6,157 nt of DNA. Origin: Candidatus Nitrotoga sp. CP45. GTDB taxonomy: Bacteria > Bacteroidota > Bacteroidia > Flavobacteriales > Flavobacteriaceae. Position numbers and translations under genes: made by a program. Location: NCBI GenBank assembly GCA_943329165.2, contig CALQCV020000127.1, positions 1 through 6,157 of the forward strand, given 5' to 3'. Positions 1 to 5,848 of the stretch are shown here, in pieces (the stretch's first letter is position 1; each line of letters begins with the position of its first letter). Below the pieces are notes generated by a model, which saw only the letters and a program-made list of their open reading frames with translations, did not search any database and was not told the origin of the DNA.

Positions 1-668
1 GATGAAACCTGAATTATTTTTCCGTTATGATATTTATTCCCTGTGAGCGCAAAATTAAAAATATAATCCGCCATTTCCTCGGCAGAAATTGGTGCTTCGT
101 AACCCGGAAAAGCTTCCTGCAACATTTCTGTATTTACAGCACCAATTGCTAAAACGTTGAAAGCTATTCCTTGTTCTTTGTATTCTTCGGCGAGTAATTC
201 CGATAAGGTAATTAATGCGCCTTTGCTGGAACTGTAAGCAGAAAGCCCTGCGAACTTCATACTTCCTTGAATTCCGCCCATTGAACTTATAGAAACTACA
301 TGACTTCCTTTTTGCAAATATGGCAAGCAAATTCGAGTTAGATTGGCGACGCCAAAAACATTGACTTTATATACATTTTCAAAATCTTGCTGCGTAGTTT
401 GTGCAAATGGTTTGTTGACCAAACTTCCGGCATTGTGGATAATGATATCTACTGTTACCCACGTGTGAGAAAGGAATGTTTCGACGGCAAGCAACTCTTC
501 TTCTTTTCCTAAATCTACAGCAAGGCAAGTTATGTTTTCGTTTTCAATTAAAACTTGAGGTATTTTTCTAGAAATAGCTAGAACATGATGTCCTCTTTTG
601 GCAAATTGCAATGCTAGCTCATAGCCAATTCCTCTGGATGTTCCTGTGATGATGATATTCTTCTTCAT
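1..668 (-). CDS. SDR family oxidoreductase, C-terminus cut by window edge
   Basis: Reading the minus strand from the ATG at 666-668 gives 222 uninterrupted residues that run off the left edge. This is a classical short-chain dehydrogenase/reductase, a cytosolic NAD(P)(H)-dependent oxidoreductase. Residues 8-15 (TGTSRGIG) are the Rossmann cofactor loop. R12 in that loop and R34 after the second strand favour NADP(H) over NAD(H). N79-A80-G81 is the NAG motif, N103 the structural/catalytic Asn, S128/S129 the catalytic Ser region, and Y145-x3-K149 the active-site pair. The frame reaches GKIIQVS near the end, so only about ten residues should be missing from a typical 230-residue member. The spacing from Ser to Tyr is about three residues longer than usual. 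The start is chosen because TGxxxGIG falls at the usual distance from the N-terminus. A terminator at 764-789 separates it from the upstream gene, so it is probably its own transcript. The substrate cannot be told from sequence. Confidence 0.93.
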   Translation of the reverse strand, partial: MKKNIIITGTSRGIGYELALQFAKRGHHVLAISRKIPQVLIENENITCLAVDLGKEEELLAVETFLSHTWVTVDIIIHNAGSLVNKPFAQTTQQDFENVYKVNVFGVANLTRICLPYLQKGSHVVSISSMGGIQGSMKFAGLSAYSSSKGALITLSELLAEEYKEQGIAFNVLAIGAVNTEMLQEAFPGYEAPISAEEMADYIFNFALTGNKYHNGKIIQVS

Positions 669-763
669 TATTTTTTTTAATGTCGTAAAGATACTAAAAG
701 TAAAGAAATGAAATTAGTAGTTTTGCTAGTGAAACTTTTTTCAGGACAAGACATATATTTAAA

Positions 764-789
764 AAACCCTTTTAAAATCGAAAGGGTTT
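764..789 (-). terminator. Rho-independent terminator of the acyl-CoA dehydrogenase gene
   Basis: AAACCCTTT (764-772) and AAAGGGTTT (781-789) form a perfect 9-bp stem around an 8-base loop. Read on the minus strand, the stem ends in a run of six T (three of them in the stem) followed by AT-rich sequence. It lies about 57 bases past the stop codon of the acyl-CoA dehydrogenase and before the SDR start. The T-run is on the correct side only for minus-strand transcription. Confidence 0.75.
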
Positions 790-845
790 ACTGAATAGTA
801 TTTTAAAATTTCAAAAATAGGATAACCAAAATTTGAAAAAAATAG

Positions 846-1985
846 TTAAGAAACCAAACCCCTTGAAATTACAATTCTTTGAATTTCTGAAGTCCCTTCA
901 TAAATTTGAGTAATTTTAGAATCTCGCATCATACGCTCTACGTGGTACTCGGCAACATAACCGTTTCCGCCATGAATTTGAACCGCCTCATTGGCTACCT
1001 CCAAAGCAATTTCAGAAGCATATAGTTTTGCCATTGAACCCGAATGTGCAATGTCTTTTCCTTCATCTTTTTCACAAGCCGCTTTCATAATCAAAAGTTT
1101 TGCCGCTGTGATTTTCACATACATATCAGCTAATTTAAAGGCAATGGCTTGGTGTTTGAAAATCTCTTTGCCAAAAGCTTTTCTCTCATGGGAATATTTT
1201 AAAGCCAATTCGTAAGCTCCAGTTGCAATTCCCAATGCTTGAGAAGCTATACCAATTCTTCCTCCGTTTAATACATTCATTGCGAAATTAAAACCGAAAC
1301 CATCAGCACCAATTCGATTTTCTTTAGGAACTTTTACGTCACTAAACATAAGCGAATGTGTATCGCTTCCGCGGATTCCCATTTTCTTTTCTTTTGGCCC
1401 AATTTCGAAACCAGCCCAACCTTTTTCAACGATAAAAGCATTGATTCCTTTGTGTCCTTTTTCTACATCGGTTTGTGCAATCACCAAATAGGTCGAAGCT
1501 GTTCCACCATTGGTAATCCAATTTTTGGTTCCGTTTAACAAATAATATTCGCCCATATCTTTGGCAGTTGTTTTTTGCGAACTTGCATCACTTCCAGCTT
1601 CTGGTTCTGATAAGCAAAATGCTCCGATAACGTCACCTTTTGCCAAAGGCACTAAATATTTCATTTTTTGTTCTTCTGAACAATATTTTTCCATTCCCGC
1701 ACAAACCAAAGAATTGTTCACCGACATGATAACCGCTGCCGAAGCATCCACCTTAGCAATTTCGGTTATGGCCAAAACATAAGAAACACTATCTAATCCT
1801 GCTCCACCATATTTTGGATTGACCATCATTCCAAAAAACCCTAATTCCGCCATCATTTTCACTTGCTCTGCTGGGAACTTGGAATGCTCGTCTCTTTCAA
1901 TTACGCCAGGTAATAATTCCGCTACAGCGAAATCTCTCGCTGCTTGTTGAATCATCAACTGTTCTTCGTTCAAATTAAAATCCAT
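846..1985 (-). CDS. Acyl-CoA dehydrogenase (short-chain/butyryl-CoA type)
   Basis: A 379-residue FAD flavoenzyme that introduces the alpha,beta double bond into an acyl-CoA and passes electrons to electron-transferring flavoprotein. It acts in fatty-acid or branched-chain acyl-CoA breakdown. The length and all three domains fit the family. The N-terminal helical domain begins MDFNLNEEQ. Family signature 1 is CLSEPEAGSD (124-133) at the start of the middle beta domain. Signature 2 spans Q336-D355 and includes IHGGNGY. The catalytic base is probably E363 in QIYEGTSEIQR. The open frame continues upstream to 2081, but those extra 32 residues match nothing in the family and contain the promoter, so the ATG at 1983-1985 is the start. 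The gene is divergent from anmK, has its own promoter (2029-2060) and ends at a terminator (764-789). Chain-length preference is uncertain: short-chain acyl-CoA is the best guess, isovaleryl- or 2-methylbutyryl-CoA remain possible. No etfAB or other beta-oxidation gene is in view. Confidence 0.95.
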   Translation of the reverse strand: MDFNLNEEQLMIQQAARDFAVAELLPGVIERDEHSKFPAEQVKMMAELGFFGMMVNPKYGGAGLDSVSYVLAITEIAKVDASAAVIMSVNNSLVCAGMEKYCSEEQKMKYLVPLAKGDVIGAFCLSEPEAGSDASSQKTTAKDMGEYYLLNGTKNWITNGGTASTYLVIAQTDVEKGHKGINAFIVEKGWAGFEIGPKEKKMGIRGSDTHSLMFSDVKVPKENRIGADGFGFNFAMNVLNGGRIGIASQALGIATGAYELALKYSHERKAFGKEIFKHQAIAFKLADMYVKITAAKLLIMKAACEKDEGKDIAHSGSMAKLYASEIALEVANEAVQIHGGNGYVAEYHVERMMRDSKITQIYEGTSEIQRIVISRGLVS

Positions 1986-2015
1986 AGTTGTGAAGGTTTT
2001 TGTTTGTTGTTTCTT

Positions 2016-2023
2016 TAATTTTG
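2016..2023 (+). promoter_or_regulatory. Possible -7 box for anmK
   Basis: TAATTTTG fits the TAnnTTTG -7 consensus exactly and would place the start near 2029-2031, giving a leader of about 50 bases for anmK. No TTG lies at the normal 17-23 base distance; the nearest choices are 13 or 25 bases away. The site is therefore weaker than the opposing one at 2029-2036, which it faces across only 5 bases. Confidence 0.3.
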
Positions 2024-2028
2024 GTGAA

Positions 2029-2060
2029 CAAAAGTAGACTATAAAACTTAAAATTTCAAA
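2029..2060 (-). promoter_or_regulatory. Bacteroidetes-type promoter for the acyl-CoA dehydrogenase gene
   Basis: On the minus strand TTTG (2057-2060) is followed after exactly 20 bases by TACTTTTG (2029-2036). This matches the Bacteroidetes primary sigma consensus TTTG-N17-23-TAnnTTTG at every fixed position. Transcription would start near 2022-2024, giving an A-rich leader of about 38 bases without a Shine-Dalgarno sequence before the ATG at 1985. The promoter also explains why the longer reading frame upstream of 1985 should not be translated. Confidence 0.7.
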
Positions 2061-2080
2061 CGTTTTCGTAAATTTAGCCA

Positions 2081-3166
2081 ATGTTTAAAAAATCCTATAA
2101 TGTTATCGGAGTAATGTCCGGAACTTCGCTAGACGGTATCGATTTGGCGCACATTCATTTTTCGATAGTTGATGATAAATGGAGCTTCGAAATTCTTGAA
2201 ACCGAAACGGTTTCTTATAACAAGGATTGCTTAGAAAAACTAAAAACTGCCGTTGATTTTTCAGCAGCCAAATTGCAACAGCTCAATGAAGATTATACCG
2301 TACTATTAGCAAATGTCATCACAACCTTTATTGAAAAACATGATTTGAAAAACCTTGATGCGGTATGCTCTCATGGGCACACAATACTGCATCAGCCTCA
2401 AAACGGATTTACACTTCAAATTGGAAATCTTCCTAAAATAGCCAAGCTTATTAATCAAACTGTTGTTTGTGATTTTAGAGTGCAAGATGTATTGCTAGGA
2501 GGTCAAGGCGCGCCTTTGGTTCCGATTGGAGATCGGATTCTATTTTCAGAATATGATTTCTGCTTGAATTTGGGTGGCTTTTCAAATGTGTCGTTTGAAC
2601 AAAATGGGAATAGAATCGCTTTTGACATTTCTCCGGTAAATACCGTTCTCAATTTTTATGCAAATCAACTCGGATTGGATTATGATGATAAGGGGCAAAT
2701 TGCGGGTTCAGGAAAACTCAATACCAATTTAATGACTGAATTGAATGCATTGAATTATTACAAAAAACCGTTTCCAAAATCACTCGGAGTTGAATTTGTA
2801 AAAACGACTGTATTACCATTGATAGAACGATACACTATTCCAATTGAAGATAAGATGCGGACATTTATCGAGCATATTTCCTTTCAGACTGCTGTAGCTT
2901 TAGACTGCTTTGAAACTCGCAATGAAAAACGGAAACTATTAACAACCGGCGGCGGAACCCATAATGATTTTTTGATGGAACGAATGCAGTTTCATTTACC
3001 TCAACTTGAAATAATTGTACCCGATAAAAAAACTATTGAGTTCAAGGAAGCATTGATTTTTGCCTTGCTTGGCGTTTTAAAACTCCGAAATGAAATCAAT
3101 GTTTTGAGTAGCGTGACTGGTGCGAAAAATGATCATGCCTCTGGTGTCATTTTGAAGGCACTTTAA
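2081..3166 (+). CDS. anmK: Anhydro-N-acetylmuramic acid kinase
   Basis: A 361-residue cytosolic kinase of the ASKHA fold. It hydrolyses the 1,6-anhydro bond of anhydro-N-acetylmuramic acid and phosphorylates it with ATP to MurNAc-6-phosphate, which recycles peptidoglycan sugar. The hallmark phosphate-binding loop is VMSGTSLDGID (residues 11-21). Further family blocks are CSHGHTILHQP (96-106), the QDVLLGGQGAPLVPIGD region (135-151), NLGGFSNVSF (163-172), FDISPVN (181-187) holding the probable catalytic Asp D182, and TGGGTHNDFLMERM (289-302). Length matches Bacteroidetes members. The ATG at 2081 puts the GTSLDG loop at its normal place. The gene stands alone: it is divergent from the acyl-CoA dehydrogenase and tail-to-tail with a small membrane protein gene 43 bases away. 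No murQ, ampG, nagZ or amidase gene is in view. The usual FDTGPGN is FDISPVN here, probably a lineage variant, and I see no lost catalytic residue. Confidence 0.96.
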   Translation: MFKKSYNVIGVMSGTSLDGIDLAHIHFSIVDDKWSFEILETETVSYNKDCLEKLKTAVDFSAAKLQQLNEDYTVLLANVITTFIEKHDLKNLDAVCSHGHTILHQPQNGFTLQIGNLPKIAKLINQTVVCDFRVQDVLLGGQGAPLVPIGDRILFSEYDFCLNLGGFSNVSFEQNGNRIAFDISPVNTVLNFYANQLGLDYDDKGQIAGSGKLNTNLMTELNALNYYKKPFPKSLGVEFVKTTVLPLIERYTIPIEDKMRTFIEHISFQTAVALDCFETRNEKRKLLTTGGGTHNDFLMERMQFHLPQLEIIVPDKKTIEFKEALIFALLGVLKLRNEINVLSSVTGAKNDHASGVILKAL

Positions 3167-3209
3167 ATATCTGCTTTATAGATAAAGATAAGACTCAAAG
3201 AGTAATGAT

Positions 3210-3500
3210 TTAATTTCCAAAAACCAAATAGAGTATTAATAACAAATGTAGCAGTAAGCAAACTGGATATAATGTCCTAAAATGCCATTGTTCGCTTCTC
3301 CAAAAAACAACAAACAACAAAGGCACAACTGCTAACATAGCCATCATGGGTAACCAAAGTATTTCGAAAAAAGCGCCAACAACTTTATATTCATATACAT
3401 TAACTGTATTGGCAAAAAACCAAAACAGAGCAACTAAAAATGTCGATGCAAACATTAAAATTCCTCTTTTTCTAATAGTAACAGGTGTGTTTTTGTCCAT
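3210..3500 (-). CDS. Small three-helix membrane protein, function unknown
   Basis: I do not recognise this 96-residue protein. It starts with a hydrophilic basic stretch (MDKNTPVTIRKRG), then has three hydrophobic segments at about residues 14-33, 44-67 and 77-94. A short aromatic loop (NVYEYK) lies between the first two and a polar loop (RSEQWHFRT) between the last two. The positive-inside rule puts the N-terminus and the RSEQWHFRT loop in the cytoplasm and the C-terminus outside. The frame is open to an ATG at 3533, but the extra eleven residues (MYLHFCKIVEI) are out of character, so I chose the ATG at 3498-3500. The gene is convergent with anmK and divergent from the amino-acid dehydrogenase gene. 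The smooth hydrophobic pattern and absence of any other frame here support a real gene; no function can be assigned. Confidence 0.72.
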   Translation of the reverse strand: MDKNTPVTIRKRGILMFASTFLVALFWFFANTVNVYEYKVVGAFFEILWLPMMAMLAVVPLLFVVFWRSEQWHFRTLYPVCLLLHLLLILYLVFGN

Positions 3501-3600
3501 GATTTCAACAATTTTACAGAAGTGAAGATACAAAAAAGAGTCATTTATTTAATGCTTTCACTAGATCTCTTATTACAATCCATAGTAAATAAATGCTAAA

Positions 3601-3629
3601 TCAAAATATCAAATTCACAATTTTGAATT
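3601..3629. repeat. Overlapping inverted repeats upstream of the dehydrogenase promoter box
   Basis: TCAAAAT (3601-3607) is repeated inverted as ATTTTGA (3620-3626), and AATTC (3612-3616) as GAATT (3625-3629). The two dyads overlap but have different centres. They occupy the place where the -33 element of the plus-strand promoter at 3632-3639 should be, so an operator is possible. In DNA this AT-rich, chance is a serious alternative. Confidence 0.25.
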
Positions 3630-3631
3630 CC

Positions 3632-3639
3632 TATATTTG
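3632..3639 (+). promoter_or_regulatory. -7 promoter box for the amino-acid dehydrogenase gene
   Basis: TATATTTG is an exact fit to TAnnTTTG and lies 24 bases before the ATG at 3664, giving a start near 3645 and a leader of about 20 bases. No good TTG -33 element is found 17-23 bases upstream, so the promoter may be weak or depend on an activator. Confidence 0.45.
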
Positions 3640-3663
3640 CACCACAAATAAGCTAACAACAGA

Positions 3664-4890
3664 ATGAAAGAATTATTAAAAAAATTCGAAGATAAAACTC
3701 CCGAAATAGTATTCAACTGGAAAGATTCCGAGACCGAGGCCGAAGGTTGGACCGTAATTAATTCCCTTCGTGGCGGTGCTGCCGGTGGTGGAACCCGAAT
3801 GAGAAAAGGACTAGATATGAATGAAGTGCTTTCTTTGGCAAAGACAATGGAAGTTAAATTTTCTGTATCAGGCCCGGCTATTGGTGGTGCAAAATCGGGC
3901 ATCAATTTCGACCCAAATGATCCGCGCAAAAAAGGCGTTTTACAACGTTGGTACAAAGCAGTTTCTCCTTTATTAAAAAGCTACTACGGAACTGGTGGTG
4001 ATTTAAACGTTGATGAAATCCATGAAGTAATTCCGTTTACTGAAGAATGTGGTGTATGGCATCCACAAGAAGGTGTTTTTAATGGACATTTCAAACCTAC
4101 CGAAGCTGATAAAATCAACCGTATCGGTCAATTGCGTCAAGGTGTCATCAAAGTAATTGAAAACCCAAAATTCTCTCCGGATGTATTACGAAAATACACT
4201 ATTGCCGATATGATTACGGGTTATGGTGTTGCCGAAGCTGTTCGCCATTATTATAAAATTTATGGAGGCGATGTTAATGGTAAAAAAGCCATCGTACAAG
4301 GTTTTGGAAATGTTGGCTCAGCGGCTGCTTTTTATCTTGCCGAAATGGGCGCAAAAATTGTGGGTATCATCGATCGTGATGGTGGAATCATAAACGAAGA
4401 AGGGTACACATTTGAAGAAATAAAAAAATTGTTTTTAAACAAAGATGGTAACAAATTGGTGGCCCAAAACATGATACCATTTGAAGAAATCAATCAAAAA
4501 ATATGGACATTAGGAGCTGATATTTTTGCTCCTTGTGCAGCGTCAAGATTGGTAACCAAAGACCAAATTGATAACTTAATTAATCATGGTGTCGAAGTTA
4601 TTTCCTGCGGTGCCAATGTGCCTTTTGCCGACAAAGAAATTTTCTTTGGAAGTATCATGGAAGAAACCGACAGCAAAGTAAGTTTGATTCCCGACTTTAT
4701 TTCGAACTGCGGTATGGCTAGAGTATTTGCTTACTTTATGGAAGCAAAAGTACAGATGACTGATGAAGCTATCTTCTACGACATTTCGGAAACTATTAAA
4801 ACGGCATTAGAAAAGGCGCACAATTTGCATGCAGACAAAAAAAATATCAGCGCCACTGCTTTTGAAATCGCCCTGAAACAATTAGTGTAA
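3664..4890 (+). CDS. Glu/Leu/Phe/Val dehydrogenase family amino-acid dehydrogenase
   Basis: A 408-residue cytosolic enzyme expected to catalyse reversible NAD-dependent oxidative deamination of an L-amino acid to its 2-oxo acid. The N-terminal catalytic domain carries GGGTRM (41-46), K65, then GGAKSG (74-79) with K77. The 12-residue spacing of K65 and K77 matches the two active-site lysines of the superfamily. D113 in GTGGDLNVDE is the likely catalytic Asp. The Rossmann domain follows: TGYGVAEA (185-192), the loop GFGNVG (213-218), and D237 ending the second strand, which favours NAD. The C-terminal part has SNCGMARVFAYF (347-358). The position holding the side-chain-binding Lys of glutamate dehydrogenases (K-GG-x-R) appears to be Gly41, and GGTRM resembles leucine/phenylalanine dehydrogenases. 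The protein is longer than those (usually about 360), with extra sequence around 125-175. Substrate is left open. It lies 76 bases ahead of the TonB-like gene on the same strand. Confidence 0.9.
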   Translation: MKELLKKFEDKTPEIVFNWKDSETEAEGWTVINSLRGGAAGGGTRMRKGLDMNEVLSLAKTMEVKFSVSGPAIGGAKSGINFDPNDPRKKGVLQRWYKAVSPLLKSYYGTGGDLNVDEIHEVIPFTEECGVWHPQEGVFNGHFKPTEADKINRIGQLRQGVIKVIENPKFSPDVLRKYTIADMITGYGVAEAVRHYYKIYGGDVNGKKAIVQGFGNVGSAAAFYLAEMGAKIVGIIDRDGGIINEEGYTFEEIKKLFLNKDGNKLVAQNMIPFEEINQKIWTLGADIFAPCAASRLVTKDQIDNLINHGVEVISCGANVPFADKEIFFGSIMEETDSKVSLIPDFISNCGMARVFAYFMEAKVQMTDEAIFYDISETIKTALEKAHNLHADKKNISATAFEIALKQLV

Positions 4891-4903
4891 TAAAAAATAT
4901 CTG

Positions 4904-4932
4904 TTGCAATTACACAATAATTTGTATTTTTA
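4904..4932 (+). promoter_or_regulatory. Candidate promoter for the TonB-like gene
   Basis: TTG (4904-4906), an 18-base gap and TATTTTTA (4925-4932) match the Bacteroidetes TTG/TAnnTTTG pattern with one mismatch, at the last base. The start would fall near 4938, about 28 bases before the ATG at 4967, in an A-rich leader with no Shine-Dalgarno. It suggests that the gene can be expressed apart from the dehydrogenase upstream; readthrough is also possible because no terminator is visible in the 76-base gap. Confidence 0.45.
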
Positions 4933-4966
4933 AGCGTTATATTCAGTAACGAACAAAACAAAAGCT

Positions 4967-5848
4967 ATGAGTTTTCAACTAACAGAAGATGACAAAAAAT
5001 CGTTAGCCATTACAACTGTAGTGTATGCTTTGTTAATCCTGCTACTTTTCCTATTGCGTTTTTGGCCTCCTGCTGACATGAAAATCATGGGCGGTGGTGG
5101 CGGTGGCGGTATCGAAATGAACTTTGGCGATAGCGATTTTGGTATGGGAGACAACTATAAAAGTGAAGTCCTAAATGTAAAAGACCAGGTAAAAGCGGCA
5201 ACAGTAGCAACACCTGACGAAGACGTTATTTCGGATGATAATGCTGATGACGAAGTTGTAGTGCCTAAAAAAGATAACATTAAAGTAAAACCCGTTCCTG
5301 TCAAAAAAGATGTAAAACCAGACATTGTAAAACCGAAGGTTTCTAAAAATGCTGATGATGCTTTATCTAGTATTCTTGGTAATAAAGGTGGTGATGGAAA
5401 TGATAGCAAAAGCGGAAATAAAGGAAGTGCTAACGGAAATCTAGACTCAAACGGTTATTATGGAAACGGAAGTGGAACAGGTTCAGGTAGCGGAAATGGT
5501 TCGGGTAACGGAACAGGAAATGGTTCGGGCTCAGGTTCAGGATCTGGCAGCGGAAATGGTGGCGGAAACGGAAGTGGCTCAGGTTATTCATTGGGCAACC
5601 GAAAAGCATTAAGTAAACCTCAACCAGATTATACTTGTCAAGAACAAGGCAGGGTTGCGGTTCAAGTGTCGGTAGATAGAAACGGCAACACCATTAGTGT
5701 TACAGCGGGAGTTCAAGGAACAACTAACACCGCAAAATGTTTGCTTGACCAAGCCAAAATCGCTGCGATGAATACCAAATGGCAACCTGATAGCAATGCG
5801 CCTGAAAAGCAAGTTGGAAAGATAATCTATACTTTCAGTTTGAACTAA
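4967..5848 (+). CDS. TonB-like energy transducer with Gly/Ser/Asn linker
   Basis: A 293-residue inner-membrane-anchored periplasmic protein with the layout of Bacteroidetes TonB homologues, which carry proton-motive force from ExbB/ExbD to outer-membrane TonB-dependent receptors. Residues 1-12 are cytoplasmic (MSFQLTEDDKKS) and about 13-32 form one transmembrane helix. Seven glycines follow (42-48), then an acidic stretch to about 96 and a Lys/Pro/Val-rich segment (100-126) like the rigid spanning part of TonB. Residues 140-206 are almost only Gly, Ser, Asn and Thr. The C-terminal domain (about 212-293) has the TonB pattern: GRVAVQVSVDRNGN, a Cys (C258) before AKIAAMNTKW, and QVGKIIYTFSLN at the end. 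C224 and C258 could form a disulfide. No exbB or exbD lies in the window. An ordinary role in TonB transport is likely, but a TonB-domain protein working with another partner cannot be excluded. Confidence 0.85.
   Translation: MSFQLTEDDKKSLAITTVVYALLILLLFLLRFWPPADMKIMGGGGGGGIEMNFGDSDFGMGDNYKSEVLNVKDQVKAATVATPDEDVISDDNADDEVVVPKKDNIKVKPVPVKKDVKPDIVKPKVSKNADDALSSILGNKGGDGNDSKSGNKGSANGNLDSNGYYGNGSGTGSGSGNGSGNGTGNGSGSGSGSGSGNGGGNGSGSGYSLGNRKALSKPQPDYTCQEQGRVAVQVSVDRNGNTISVTAGVQGTTNTAKCLLDQAKIAAMNTKWQPDSNAPEKQVGKIIYTFSLN
5384..5587 (+). repeat. Low-complexity Gly/Ser/Asn coding repeat inside the TonB-like gene
   Basis: About 204 bases encode residues 140-206 from short GGN AGC/TCA/AAC-type units. 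The 14-base string GGAAATGGTTCGGG occurs at 5492-5505 and again at 5516-5529, a 24-base (eight-codon) offset that keeps frame. Varied synonymous codons indicate age or selection on the protein rather than a fresh tandem expansion. The likely product is a flexible, uncharged linker. Confidence 0.7.

Noticed and set aside
55..330. Minus-strand ORF of 91 residues inside the SDR gene
   Set aside because: Another frame of the SDR coding sequence; basic, low-quality sequence with no recognisable domain.
686..693. TATCTTTA on the minus strand as a promoter for the SDR gene (also TACTTTTA just upstream)
   Set aside because: Both miss the last G of TAnnTTTG and neither has a TTG at 17-23 bases, so in this AT-rich leader they are not convincing.
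1986..2081. N-terminal extension of the acyl-CoA dehydrogenase to an ATG at 2081 (MAKFTKTFEILSF...)
   Set aside because: The extra 32 residues match nothing in the family, overlap a near-consensus promoter on the same strand, and MDFNLNEEQ is the normal family N-terminus.
3167..3209. Terminator between anmK and the small membrane protein gene (TATCT/AGATA and ACTC/GAGT hairpins)
   Set aside because: Stems are four or five mostly AT pairs with no T-run in the right place.
3509..3534. TTTG with TAAAATTG on the minus strand as a promoter for the small membrane protein
   Set aside because: The gap is only 14 bases and the -7 box has a mismatch.
3615..3956. Minus-strand ORF of 113 residues opposite the start of the amino-acid dehydrogenase
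   Set aside because: Antisense shadow of a strongly conserved coding region, with Pro/Ser-rich sequence typical of such shadows.
5155..5409. Minus-strand Ser/Thr/Phe-rich ORF opposite the TonB-like gene
   Set aside because: Antisense reading of the Lys/Asp-rich and low-complexity coding sequence; no start context and no domain.
5384..5587. CRISPR or intergenic tandem array reading of the repeated GGAAATGGT units
   Set aside because: The units are short, irregular and in frame within a clear coding region, with no spacers.
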